Shown here: one piece after another, positions 1 through 11,383 of the stretch | Layout of the letters: every line of letters begins with the position of its first letter | Numbering within the stretch: the first letter of the stretch is position 1 | From: Coprinus comatus | Taxonomy: Eukaryota > Basidiomycota > Agaricomycetes > Agaricales > Agaricaceae | Direction of reading: 5' to 3' | Assembly (NCBI GenBank): GCA_034638255.1 | Contig: JAWPGT010000015.1 | Location: forward strand, 124,001-188,000 | DNA: 64,000 bases | Notes under the pieces: generated by a model | Database searches by the model: none | What the model saw: the letters and a program-made list of their open reading frames with translations, nothing else | Told to the model about the DNA's origin: nothing | Translations under genes and position numbers: made by a program

Positions 1-160
1 TGAAATACGGATTTGTGTACCTGGGGAGCGGCCGATATTCTAAATCCGAACTATATTCTGCCTCTGAACTACTGGATGAGTCGGAGTCCTCAGGTTCGTT
101 ATTTGAGTTAGAATCATCGTCTGAATCATCAAAGTTCAGTCCATATGTCGACCGTCGCAT
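1..160 (-). CDS. partial acidic Ser/Asp-rich ORF cut by the window edge
   Basis: An open frame on the minus strand starts with ATG at 160 and stays open for 53 codons to base 1, where the window ends. It begins MRRSTYGLNFDD and is then rich in Ser, Asp, Glu and Asn, ending near the edge with a Pro/Tyr/Arg stretch. The composition suggests a disordered acidic segment. A CAG just upstream of the ATG could be a splice acceptor, so this may be an internal exon rather than the true start. No family is recognised, and the open frame over a low-complexity stretch is the only support. Confidence 0.3.
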   Translation of the reverse strand, partial: MRRSTYGLNFDDSDDDSNSNNEPEDSDSSSSSEAEYSSDLEYRPLPRYTNPYF

Positions 161-1267
161 TTGTCTGAGTGTTATCTTGTAAGTTTACTAAGAAAACACG
201 AGGCAAAGAGGATTAGATTGGACTTACCCCCTCACTGGGGAGGGTGACAGTGACCGTGGAGCACCAAACCGCATGTTAAGGAGCCGGTTGACTTATTGAT
301 ATTTTGTTAGAAAGGAGGTCGACAAATGTAGTTCAACTGTTCTGTCGTGGCTCGACTGAACCCCAGGCTCGTGACCGCGTTTTCCCATGTCACGCAAACT
401 ACAATTAATTTAATTTAATTGCTGACACTATCATGTCTTCTTCAAGTTACCACATACTCATTAAATCGTTCAACGTCTAACGGTCTAGGTGAATGGTAAT
501 GGAAACTCTCTTTGAATTACGGGAGATCATAACCCTCCCTCAATGCAACTTTTGCTGTGAATCCTTTGTGTCTAACACTCGCATTTGGAGGTTGTGAATC
601 TTGGAATTGCAACCTGGTTCGGCCACTATGATAACTTCAATTTGGCTGCTCTCATATCATATTCGTTGCATATCCTATGGAAGCTATTCTCGCTGATTGT
701 TTCAACTCACGTTGTTAAATATCTATTTTGCACTGTTACTGGGCTTCTCTTATCAACAGATTCACTCCTTTTGACCGCGTTCTCCCGCATACCTATGTAC
801 CCAAGGGACTATGATTCATTATGCTTGGCGAATGACATGCAGTGAGATTGTGGGCTGAAGTTCTCCGTTCTTCGGTGATCGCGCTAGAGTAGTAAGGTGT
901 ATTATTTCTGAGATCTCTTCCTTTTTGTACTGTTGTAGGAGCAGAGCGGGGGAAAAACGGCGATTTGACATGATCTGAACAGGTGGGAAATAACAGGTGT
1001 TCTAAATAACATATTCCACAAACTCCTCCCAACGACCAAATCCCATGCATATCCATATCCAACATTATCCCGTCAACCGTTACAGTAGGAATCATCACTC
1101 GCTTCACACATGATCCATGAAGCTCCCGGCTGGTGACAACTATTTCTACAATTCAAATCATCGATGCTGCAAATATAATCAGGTTTTCTCAGAGAACGGT
1201 CCGAGGGTTTTCGGTTCGTATATAGATATAGACAAAGCACGTTCAAATTATTGAAATTACAACATAC
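161..1267. other. intergenic, no supported gene
   Basis: Only short frames without domain signal or consistent splice sites are present. A small TTTAA repeat (TAATTTAATTTAATTG) lies near 405-420. Nothing else stands out. Confidence 0.5.
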
Positions 1268-1937
1268 ATGGAGTCCTTCACACTCAAATTTTACTTTGGT
1301 ATATTCAGGGGAAATCGTTGCTCTATGGAGACTTCGCGCGTATCTTCGGGCTCGGACAGACAATCCGAATCAATTACCTCTCCAACCTGGGCCCAAGCGG
1401 TACCCATTATTTGGGAATTTATTGGACTTTCCATCATTCATCATTCAAACCTTGGCGCAAACACAACAAATGGTTCAAGATAAACTGTGCATGTTGCTAT
1501 GTCTAGTATTCCTCAGGACTGATCCTCATTGAAGTTCTGCTGAATTATATCAGGTGATATGGTTTGCTTCGAGATGTTTGGCCAACCATTCCTAGTGCTT
1601 TGGAAGTATGAGAGAACCTATGATCTACTCGAGAAGCGGCCATCTAACTATTCCGACCGCCCACATTTGCCCATATTACTTGATCTGTTTGTCTCTTCCA
1701 CTCCGAATCTATCATAGGTTACCTTGTATTGATGGTATAAATACCAGTATGGCGTTCATGCTTTATGGGGAATGGTGGCGTAATAACCATCGTGTTTTTC
1801 ACTCCCAATTTCACCCCCCAATGTTGCTCACAAGCACTGACCAATCCAATTAGATCAAACTCGGGTATTTCCTTCAACGTCTTTGAGATTCACCGGATGA
1901 CTTTAGATATCATATGGGGCCGTTAGTGAGCTTTTCT
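1268..1937 (+). pseudogene. cytochrome P450 N-terminal fragment, decayed
   Basis: The segment matches the first three exons of the P450 genes at 24741-26799 and 29298-31343, but it is spread over all three frames. Recognisable pieces in order are the proline hinge and following helix (PGPKRYPLFGNLLDFPSF), the block ending SNYSDRPHLPILLDL near 1630-1700, the block YGEWWRNNHRVFHSQFHP near 1765-1820, and a C-terminal piece (SPDDFRYHMGPL) after an in-frame stop near 1885. The I-helix, ExxR and heme-binding parts are absent: the next gene begins at about 1956. This is therefore a truncated, frameshifted relic of the same subfamily and cannot give a working enzyme. Confidence 0.85.
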
Positions 1938-1955
1938 GTCAAGTATTAACCACTA

Positions 1956-2865
1956 CTAATTCCTCCCCATCCCTGCCCCCAGTTTCTGTATTGCCTTGGT
2001 GTTATTTTCTACTGCTTTTGTTAAACTTTTTGTTGCTTCGAATTGCTCCAAACACCTTTGGTTCAGTTCAGTAACCGCTCCTGTCAAAAGTTTGATTGCC
2101 TCCAACAGGTTGGTGGCATCAGTCTCTGCCAAGTGCTGCCAGGCCTGAGGCAATAGTGAATATCTCTGAAAGCAAATGGCAATTGGTACTTACCTTTTTA
2201 GTGGCTGCCACAGAGTGCAAAGGCACTTTGAAGGGTGCCTGTAACCTATCATTTCTAAGCTCCCTTGGCTCGGTCGGAGGCCCAGGATATATCGGCTTCC
2301 CGCTCCAAACACATGCCTGCCTACGTTTCCTACACAAGACACAGCTGCGACTTGGATTTTGCTTTCGTCCGCTGGATAGGACGTGAACATTGCAGTTGAC
2401 GTCTTTATCACGGCATCTGTCGCATGGAGGGTAGCGTGACACCAAATAATTATTGGCGGTTGAGCCTACTATGACCTTCAAGTTGTTGCGCTGAGCAGTA
2501 CGTGCCCTTGTTATACGTCTTAAACCTGCTTCTGAGTCATCATGATTCCCCAAGTCCTCTTGGGCACCACCTTCAATAGTCTCGATTTTCTTCTCCTTTA
2601 CATCCTTAGTCTTTTTACCATCCATTGGCACATAATCACTGTCCTCTTCACTGCTACTGACACCGCCAGTATCCTTCGACATTTCCAAAGCCCTGACCCT
2701 CTCATCTGCACCTCGTCTCCTTCTAATCTGAGCTCGCTGCTTGGAATGTAACCTAGGAATTGGGGCGGTGGGGGAAGCGCCTGGGGTCATCTTTCGATAG
2801 ATTTTGAAGCCATTAATGGTCGAATACGGTGTCATTTTTTTCTGCGTCTGTTTGTGCGATACCAT
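1956..2865 (-). CDS. Zn(II)2Cys6-like protein with C-terminal coiled coil (copy 1)
   Basis: Two exons are read: 2865-2194 and 2144-1956, joined by a 49-nt intron (donor GTAAGT, acceptor CAG) that keeps the frame. The first 130 residues are basic and acidic low-complexity sequence. Near residues 145-185 lies C-x2-C-x6-C, a 16-residue linker, then C-x2-C-x6-C, which is the order and spacing of a fungal binuclear zinc cluster except that the linker is longer than the usual 5-12. The second exon encodes a heptad-like helix (LLEAIKLLTGAVTELNQ), where Gal4-type proteins carry a dimerisation coil. A tandem paralogue follows at 3274-4023 with the same intron position. A DNA-binding role is inferred from the spacing; no activation domain is seen. 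The start codon could also be an internal Met. Confidence 0.65.
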
Positions 2866-3273
2866 TGTTGTATATGTGGGGGTGATGAAGGCAAGTGCTG
2901 CGGATGCTGATATTTACAACGGTATTTGAAGTTGGGGCTTAAAGACTCGGTCTTACCTACCTAATGCAAAAGCTTAAATGCATTTTACATTCCTTATTCT
3001 GACAGTTGTGAGACTGTCACCCTAACTACCCATTTTACTTCTATATTAACATATAGAATGGCCTATGAATTTATCCAAAAAGCCGGGATTGGAGCATAGC
3101 CCCACCCACGGCTTACAGTACCCCAGCTACTCGCAACGTACATAAGCCAACTCCGATTCTATTCTTTCACTACTATGAAAAGTGGCGTTTGTTTCCTTGG
3201 TAGGAGTACTATCTCATCCGTACTACTGCTTTTTCTATAATTCAAGCTAGTGTATTTCTAACAACTCGTATCA
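2866..3273. other. spacer between the two zinc-cluster paralogues
   Basis: About 400 bases hold the promoter side of copy 1 and the 3' side of copy 2. No additional reading frame or repeat is supported. Confidence 0.45.
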
Positions 3274-4023
3274 TTAGACAACATGATGTGTTTTATGACC
3301 CATGACAATTTGAACGCTTGTTGCTTGGATATGTTTCACCTTTTCGCTCAACTCCTTTACCGCTTCGGTCAAGTTCTTAATGACCTCCGATAGGGTGGCA
3401 ATATCTGTTGGCTGCTATCAGACGTCAGTAAACTCCGCTAAAGAAAAGCAAAAGGTATTTACATTTTGAGTAGTTTCCACTAAACCTTGGGAAGACATTG
3501 AGACTTCATCAGTCCCCAATACACCCTTCTTGAGAGGATAGGTACGCTTCCCGTTCCAGGTGCATGCCCTTTTACATTCCTTGCATAAAACGCATGTGCG
3601 ACCCGGTTTTTGTGGTTGGTTAGATACTAGATCGACCTCGCAGTTGACGTTTTTCTCCTGGCATTTGTCACAAGGAGGATATCGAATGAATTTATGTATA
3701 TTCAATGCCGAGGCTGCGGGAATATGGTTGCGTCGCTGAGTGGTACGTGGACTCTCGTTCTTCTCCGACTTTCTATTACTTTTAGTCTTTTTCTTCGTCT
3801 TAGTGAGCGTGGACTTTTCTTCCTGATAATCCACATAGTCTCTCTCGTCTCCACTGCTGTTGAGATCGACATCTTTCTTCAACATTTCTAAAATACTGGT
3901 ATCATCTTCTATGCCTTGAACCGTGAGCTGAGCTCCTCGCGTCCATTTCTGCGACGGCATTGTGATTCGTATCCGAGTGGGTGATGGTACGGGTGTAGTA
4001 GTAGTTGAAATTTGCGCGCGCAC
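3274..4023 (-). CDS. Zn(II)2Cys6-like protein with C-terminal coiled coil (copy 2)
   Basis: Exons 4023-3463 and 3414-3274 are joined by a 48-nt intron with donor GTAAAT, a CTGAC branch site and a TAG acceptor. The protein parallels copy 1: a charged, lysine-rich N-terminal region, then YPPCDKCQEKNVNC, a 15-residue linker and CVLCKECKRAC, then a short tail and, in exon 2, a helical heptad segment (LSEVIKNLTEAVKELSEKV). The cysteine spacing, the residues around it and the intron position all match copy 1, so the pair arose by tandem duplication. A second Met at about 3960 is an equally possible start. Zinc binding and DNA binding are inferred from the cysteine pattern only. Confidence 0.65.
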
Positions 4024-4610
4024 GTCTTCTTATCTCCCAAGCTCACATTACGCAAAACTTAAATGTAGTAAATGGTTTTTACATTCCTTATTCAGGTGTG
4101 GAGCTATTGTAAATGGGTGTGGTATGTCTAAATTGAGTACACGGCTGGTGCCACTGGTAGAACTTGCAAGACCGCAGATATATATAGAAAAAAATGGCGA
4201 ACGTGTGGAAACTGAATTAACAGGGGGATTCGGATGTTGTTTAGGAAATGGCGAGTTGAAGTCTCGGCAGGTATATTGGTATGCTGGGTACTTGTACGAC
4301 GGCCGCGAGCATTCCAGTCTTCCAGGTCATGTGTCATTCGAAATTTGAATTTATCTTGTTTCAAAATGCCTTTTACTTGCGGGTTAGGAAGGACTTCAGT
4401 TTTTTATATGGAAATGTTGTTAGTTCTGAAAAAGATGTTGCATATACCAGGACTCGAACGAATGACGTGGTGATTATCTGAGATTCTGATACCGCCAAAA
4501 GCCGAGCATTGTTTGGTTCTTTGTTTGGCTGACCGACAGATCTTCAGGATTTGGGTCGAGTTCATCGTTCAGCAAGTCTTCCTCAAGTCTCATCCTCAAC
4601 CCACGTCAAA
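4024..4610. other. spacer upstream of RPS14
   Basis: No gene is supported here. The stretch is bounded by the 5' end of the zinc-cluster copy 2 and the RPS14 start, so it probably holds both promoters. The pyrimidine-rich sequence just before 4611 (TCTTCCTCAAGTCTCATCC) is of the kind seen near fungal ribosomal-protein starts. Confidence 0.45.
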
Positions 4611-5298
4611 ATGGTACGCTGCATCCCATTATGCTAGTACTTGGGTCGATTCCTCGCGATTGCGGGAAGGAACGGCCCAAGAGGTAGCTTGAAATCGTTG
4701 GATCCTGAGACTGACGTTCGGATGATGTTTTATAGCCCCCCAAGAAGGTCAAAGCACCCAAGGAAGAGACCGTTTCCCTCGGTCCTCAAGTCGCTGAAGG
4801 AGAGCTCGTTTTCGGCGTTGCTCACATCTACGCTTCTTTCAACGACACCTTCGTCCATGTCACTGATCTTTCTGGCAAGGAAACCATCTCCCGTGTTACC
4901 GGTGAGTAAATTTCAAATCTGACTTTGAGATTGAAAACTAAAATAAATGCGCAATTTCAGGTGGCATGAAGGTCAAGGCCGATCGTGATGAATCCTCCCC
5001 ATACGCTGCCATGCTTGCTGCTCAGGACGTCGCTGTCCGTTGCCGTGAAGTTGGTATCACTGCCCTCCACATCAAGCTCCGTGCTACTGGTGGTACCGCT
5101 ACCAAGACCCCCGGTCCTGGTGCTCAGAGCGCTCTCCGTGCTTTGGCTCGTGCTGGTATGCGCATTGGTCGCATTGAGGATGTTACTCCCATCCCCACCG
5201 ATTCCACCAGACGCAAGGTATGCATATATCTCTACGCATCTCTTCAAATAACATACTGATTACCCTAAAAGGGTGGTCGCCGTGGTCGTCGTCTCTGA
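4611..5298 (+). CDS. RPS14: 40S ribosomal protein uS11 (S14)
   Basis: Four exons are read: 4611-4613 (only the ATG), 4736-4901, 4961-5217 and 5272-5298. The product of about 150 residues begins [12 protein letters not shown] and carries the conserved uS11 blocks [65 protein letters not shown] and the basic tail [11 protein letters not shown]. uS11 sits on the platform of the small subunit and contacts 18S rRNA near the mRNA exit. Length and motifs match the eukaryotic family throughout. The start codon alone forms the first coding exon, as in the Sec61 beta gene of this window. Identification is firm. Confidence 0.97.
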
Positions 5299-5572
5299 TC
5301 TTATGTCCGTCTTGGAGCACAGTTTGGGCAGTTCAGTCAAAAGTTATTTTCCCTGTTTTCGTCTACGACATCTCAGCTACTGTAACATGCATGGTTCGAA
5401 TACAATTGTCGCCGCTCGACACGCAGTAGGGTTGCCTTATGTACTCCTACCCCGTGGTCGTTCCCTCTCATCTGTGTTGGCGTTCTCATTGTATACGCGT
5501 GAACTAAGTTAATCTTCCCGCGCTTGTTCGTAATGCCATCAAAATACCTTAGCCCCGAACTACTCCCTGGCC

Positions 5573-7682
5573 ATGGAGCCAAAGGTGGTGTACCGCATAT
5601 TGAGGAAGATCTCAGAATGGACAATTGACGGCTGGTACTCAGAAGTCCACGTCGAAGGCGTACAATGTGTCCCGAAAACGGGCCCAGTCATTGTGTATGT
5701 TCTTCAACGCTTGCTTTGAGATCTGACACGAGCTTTGCTACAGAGCTGCTACACATCACAATGAAATGATTGACATAGCGACGCTGTGTAAGTTTTTCCT
5801 CTTTTTTGTATTTTGTTTTGTTTCCTGAAGCAAGTCCTAGCGGTGACGATACCCCATGGCAGGCCTGTGTGTTTCTGGGCCAAGGCAACAATGTTCAACC
5901 ATCCTATTGCAAAGTTCATTATGGAGAGCAGCGGCGCTATTCGCGTTCGAAGAAACCCAAACCGTGTGTCCATTGACGACAATAACGAATCCTCCTCATC
6001 ATCCGACACCGCCAATCCCCAGAACACGAAATCAGATTTATTCCAAGATACAATTCGGGCACTCGCAAAAGGTGAAGTTGTTGGCGTTTTCCCGGAGGGA
6101 ACGTCGTACACCTTACCCGCTATTGCGCAGGTGTTGCCTGGGGCTGCTTCGGCGGCCGTGGAATATGTGAAGAGGGTGAGAGAGGAGAGGTTTACTAAGT
6201 TGACGGAAAGGGAAAAGTTGTATGCTAGAATTAAGCCTGAAGTGACTGGATTGCAAATTGTGCCGGTGGGGATTGTTTATGAGAATAAAAGGAAGTATCA
6301 TAGTCGGGTGCGTGCTTTCTCTTAATGTTTTCTTCCTCCGGAGAGTATGCTGATATCGGGGTAATAAAGGTCTGTGTCACGTATGGTGCACCAATTGAGG
6401 TGGATGAATTCACGAAGGATATATTCTTTGGGAAGTTGGAGCCAGAGGAGGCTGAGAAAATCGCTAAGAAGAGGATTAATGATGAGCTTGAGAGGAGGTT
6501 ACGCGATCTAACTATTAATGCTCCTGATTGGTGAGTGTTGGTTATTGTTGTCCTCTGCAAGAATAGGAATGCTCAAAATAACTTAGGGATACATTGTATG
6601 CTGCTCGAACTGCCTTGAAAATTCTTTGGGGAGCAGAAGAAAATGTTCAAATGGAATCTTTTGTGGAAGTCAATCAAAAGTAGGTTTTTACGTAGTTCTC
6701 AGGATTTTTGAATGTGCTTAAAGAAGCCAGTCTCGTCACAATATTTTCAGGACCGGAATCTGACGTACGACTACAACAAGTTCGCAAGTCACTTACACGT
6801 TATTACTCTCTCCTCTATTACACTGGTATCGATCATACTATTCTGGAAGATGTCTTACCACTCGCTTCTACTGCTCTTGCTGGAAACAACCTCAGTCTGT
6901 CACTTCTCTCTAAAGTCGCTTCTGGAATTGTTGTTGGATTACCTTTTGCTTTGTTACGTCTTGCTTTATTCATTCCTACATTTATTTTCCACATCCCCGG
7001 ATACTTGGCTAGTTATATTGCTGTCAAGTCGTTATATACTCCTGGAGAGGAGGAGACGGAGGCCGAATATCGTTCGCTTGGCGGAGGAATCGGACTTGGA
7101 TTTAGCATTTTGCTTTGGTTAACCGTTCTTGGGATAAGGGGTTCTCTGCAGAATTGGAATTTTATTAGTATTAGTATCTTGGTTTATGCCGGTGTCTTTG
7201 TTCTTGTTAAGTGGCATTCACTTCTTGTCCAAGGTATTTCCTTTTGTAATTATCTAGAAGGAAAACAATAACTAACTTCTTCTTTCTTCTTCTGCCAGGC
7301 AATCTCAGACAGTACGTCTACTATAATGTTCTAATAATTGTTACTGATGTTTCCACTTCGCAGACTTAGACACTTTGTGATATTTTGGAAACTCTTGATG
7401 GGAGTGATAATACCAGGTAGGCTACGAGCTGATATTCTACAAGCGTACAGCAAACCGCCACCTCCGCCTGTCAATATTTTCATCAAGAAACAAGATGATG
7501 GATCTGGCAACACTACTGCCACCCACCCACCGCCCATTCCTGCCGGTCGATTGGTTCGCGAATTGCTGACTGCGCGTTTTCATGCTTACATAAATCTTGG
7601 AAACTACTTGAGGCATATGGATAACAAGGAATTGACTTATATTCTGAGTCAAGGCGCTAGAGTGCCTTCTGTAGTGTCTTAG
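5573..7682 (+). CDS. glycerol-3-phosphate/dihydroxyacetone-phosphate acyltransferase (Gpt2/Sct1 family)
   Basis: Eight exons (5573-5694, 5744-5787, 5841-6307, 6370-6530, 6587-6679, 6731-7233, 7299-7311, 7364-7682) give an unbroken 573-residue protein. It has the PlsC-type acyltransferase motifs: HHNEMID (the H-x4-D catalytic pair, about residues 46-52), GAIRVRR (about 87-93) and VFPEGTSYT (about 138-146). Two to three hydrophobic segments follow in the second half, around nucleotides 6930-7210, as expected for an ER membrane enzyme. The family carries out the first acylation step of phospholipid and triacylglycerol synthesis. The seventh exon is only 13 nt. In exon 6, the acceptor at 6730 rather than the one at 6750 is chosen because only it keeps the frame and yields the family-like NQNLVTIF. 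The start at 5573 gives the right frame; an earlier ATG at 5532 does not. Confidence 0.9.
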
Positions 7683-7953
7683 AACAATGGTTACAGTACT
7701 TAGCGGTTGTGATTTTTTTGTGTAAAATACAAATACAATTGTTCTGGATCATGCACACTGCAAGCGCCTCGTGTATCGTGCGTAATCCTGGATCGTATAT
7801 GGTGATGGGATGTCAGGGTTAATATTTAAATACTTAACCTCCACAACGCTGCATGCAATATCCGTCCCATTAACCCCTGTACTCTAGTTGCTGCCCACAA
7901 CGGCATTGGGCCTTTTCTTGTTTATTTCTCCCGTAGAATTACTATCAGTTTGA

Positions 7954-10900
7954 ATGCCGTTACGATTACACCACTCAAGTTGTTGCGACGTTTGCTTGGA
8001 TGCCTATTCTTTGGATTCCCCTAACAAGGCACCGAGCGCCATACCCTGTGGACATGTCTTTTGTAGAGAGTCAGTTTTCGACTGGTTTTATTACGCCGTT
8101 TATTTCTGACGAGACGTTATTAACAGATGTCTGACTGCTATAATACCCCCAAACTGCCCCCTCTGTAGGAAGCCCTTTCTTGCAGATAGAATCAAGAGAA
8201 TTCATATTGATGTCGATATCTCGGAAGAAACCGAGGATAAGATGCTGTTGCAGAGGTTGCTAGAGCTTTGGGGAGAAAGGGATCCGGAATTAAAGGCACA
8301 ATTTAATGAATTATTTGAAAAGACTCAGGCATATGTTGATTCACGGGATGATGGGGTACGTTGCTGTATCTTTGGTTTTAACCCTCAAATATTGTGCCGA
8401 TTCCTCTTTTTTGTTCCAGGGAGATTTCGCTTTAAGACAGGCCATGGACATGATGGGCAAGTATCTGCGCTTGAAGGAGAGGAGAAAACAGGATCATCAG
8501 ACAATCAAACGATTTGAAGCTCAGATTCGTGACCAGGACATCCAGGTAGCACAGTTTAAGGATATATCGCATAATATGGAAAGGAGCTTATTGCAACAAG
8601 TAACCACTTTACAAAAGTGAGCCCTATATTGAATTGTTTTTTTTATCGGAGGGTTCTTACTGACATTAAGCCTAGTCAGGTATTTATGCCGACAGTTCGT
8701 TCGGGAAAATTCTTCTCTTGACGTCTCATTGTCATAGCTCTCGAGGACTCAGGATGAAGTACGCACCCTAAGAGTAGAAGCATCAAACACGCATGCAGCT
8801 GAAGTGATTTCACTACGCGCGTATGTACCATTTCCTAGTCTCTTGTATTTGTTGTTCTCTAATCCTTTCTTACTTGAGCAGACAGGTGAGTTTGTATCAA
8901 CGTCTAATCAGCAACAACTGCCTTTACCCATACTTCTCCAGCTCGCCCAATATGAAGAAGAGACAGGTGGAATCAGGTTACTAACAAAACAAGTCAAACA
9001 GTACGAAAACGAAATCAAACAACTACGAATGGAACGTCCTCACCCTTCATATCCCTTTAACCACAACCCCCTTCCACCTCCTCTATTAATACGCCCCTAC
9101 GATGGCGTCCCTTCGCTCGCAGAAGCAATAGCATCAAACAAAAATAAGGCACTGTTCTCGGCCTTTAATGATAATAATCCAACAACTAGTTCCCAAATTA
9201 ACGGCCAGACCCCATCCATACACTCCAACGGTAGCAACCCTACCACTCTCAACTCTAAACACGACAAAAAAAGCAAAGGCAAGGCGCGAGAACAAGGACC
9301 TTCTTATCAGCTATCTACATCACACCCGGACTCTATCAATATTCAAACTCCCAAAGCTCAACCCGTCGGTCTTGTTCCCGGCGCATACACACAACATCGT
9401 GTTGTACCAAAATCTCCTCAACACAACTCACTTCCCCCTCCACCTCATCCTCCCCAAAGTAATGGAACAAATCCGATAGTACAACACACAGAAGGCGAAC
9501 ATGAACCCTATGGCCTAGATCCATACACTCTAACTGCAGCTTATATTTCTGAGTATGCAAAGGGTTATAGTACTGGATATCAGCTGGCTGAGTATACGTC
9601 AGGGACGGAAGCTGCCGTTGTCGATGATTTCCATAATCAACCCAACTATTCTCGAGCGCCGATGTCAATTTATAGCCAGAACCATGATAATGATATGCAT
9701 ACGGAAATGGTAAACAAAACACCGCGGCCAACGAATTCTGTGTATTCCGCTATGATCAATACTCCCACTAAACCATCAACAATATCGCTTGTGCACGAAA
9801 CGGAGTCTCGAGACTCTGGATCTTATACATTAAATACTCCACGAACGACAATTGGTATCCCCCAATACGACACCTACGATGTTGAAGTAGGATCATTATC
9901 CAATAGTACTCGATTGCAAGGTCGGCGAAGAAGTAGTAGTAAAAGTGTTCATTCAATCAACGACACCTCAGATCGATCAATGAGGGCCAATGCGTCCAAC
10001 ACAGACTCACAAGACGCCTACACTATCGATTCTTCGCGTATATCCTCTAGAACAAGGGAAAGTGCCCTTCAAGGGTACACATCTGATGTTTCTTCGGTCT
10101 CTTTGCTTAGCAATAGCACCCATTCCCAAGGACATCGAAGGGGTAATAGTCAAGTTATTCAAGACTTGCATCAAGTAGGCCTTGGTCTCCCCCCGAATCT
10201 ATCAAGCAGTATGAATGCCACAAGGCCTCGTAACGAGCGACGAATAAGTGCACCAACGCCACGCCACCCAACTTCCACTGTAATCACAGCTAGTACCACT
10301 GCTCAGGTCATAACTGGACAGTCAGATAATGACTCTGTGCGTAGTAGCAGAACTCAAGAAACAATCCAATCTTGGGGTACAGTTCGTACAATGGATTCTT
10401 GGTCTGGACTGGCAGAACAATCTACCGGTGGAAGTGTTGGTGACCTTGGTTTACTCAATTTTCAAAGTCCTAACGAGGCCTCAGGAAATGAAAATGGGAA
10501 TGGTGGTTGGGATGGAATGCATTCTGCGCTGTTGGGTCCATCTAACAGTAACTTGAACACCCTAGGGAATGGTAGTGCGACACAGAATCATTATTTCCCC
10601 TTGAGAGAGAGCGATGATGAACGGACGCCAATGAGTGGGATGAATAGGAGTTTGGTGTCAGCAGCATCGTCAACATCGTCTTTCCCCCGATTAGAGACCT
10701 TGAATATCCACGGAAGACCTATACAGAACGGCCAGGATCGCGAACGAGGGCGGGACCGCGATCGCGAACGAGAACGAGAAAGAGAAAGAGAAAGATTGGA
10801 CACAGAGAGTGAGAGGAGTGAAAGGAGGCATTCAACATATCCAACTTCTCCTTCCCAAGTTGTTACATCAGCAAGCGAGCCTGGCACTAGACATACACAG

Positions 10901-11383
10901 ATGATGAGTGTCTCCGATTATACAACCGTGCAGCAATCACGGGTTCCACATACAGCTGATGCCAGATACTCATCGAACTCGAGCCAGCATTACTTAGACC
11001 AGATGACCCCTTCTACCCATACACAACCCGCTCCAAGTTCCCACAGTTCTATCAGTAGTAGTAATCGTTCACATGCGCACTCCCAGTCGCGACGTGAACG
11101 TGATGCCCCAGCCCGCCGTCTTTCGATGTCTACCGCAGGAGCTGCAACCTCTCCACCTAATACTGCACCAGAGAGTAATTCCTGGACAGAAATGGGCTAT
11201 TACACGGATGGTCCATCCCGTGCAACGTACTCTTCCCCAACCGTGGTTGATAGTAGCTCCGGATCAAACGCCTTGGGTTTGGATGGGTTGGATGACCCAA
11301 CGCCTTTGCAGATATCTGCACCAAGGCCAATCGCATCGAGTCGCAGCTTTTTAAGATCGTTCAGTTACGATACTTATTCATAA
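7954..11383 (+). CDS. RING-finger (C3HC4) coiled-coil protein with long disordered tail (copy A)
   Basis: Seven exons are read: 7954-8069, 8127-8355, 8420-8616, 8676-8679, 8738-8820, 8882-8885 and 8942-11383, giving an in-frame 1024-residue protein. Residues 11-52 form a canonical C3HC4 RING (CDVC, CGHVFCREC, CPLC), so it is probably an E3 ubiquitin ligase or an adaptor. A helical coiled-coil region of about 200 residues follows. The last exon encodes more than 800 residues rich in Ser, Asn, Thr and Gln with an Arg/Glu-repeat stretch near 10737-10800, predicted disordered. Two exons are only 4 nt (TCAG and ACAG); they are required to keep frame, and all four flanking introns are a typical 56-61 nt. 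A shorter paralogue lies at 15980-18247. Targets are unknown. Confidence 0.8.
10737..10800 (+). repeat. coding purine-rich Arg/Glu-Arg/Asp repeat
   Basis: A run of CGNGAN-type codons inside the last exon of the RING copy A gene encodes alternating Arg with Glu or Asp. It is a low-complexity charged stretch of a type that can vary in length between strains. Confidence 0.7.

Noticed and set aside
585..845. 86-codon frame on the plus strand
   Set aside because: Hydrophobic composition without domain, splice partner or upstream promoter; an overlapping opposite frame is just as long.
4441..4500. tRNA-like T-loop on the minus strand (GTTCGAGTCC)
   Set aside because: The stem bases beside the loop do not pair and no acceptor, D or anticodon arm could be formed.
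8600..8737. Single 138-nt intron in the RING copy A gene instead of two introns and a 4-nt exon
   Set aside because: It would need the weak donor GTAACC and a length more than twice that of the other introns here; the microexon model has canonical signals and is mirrored in the paralogue. Kept as the stated alternative.
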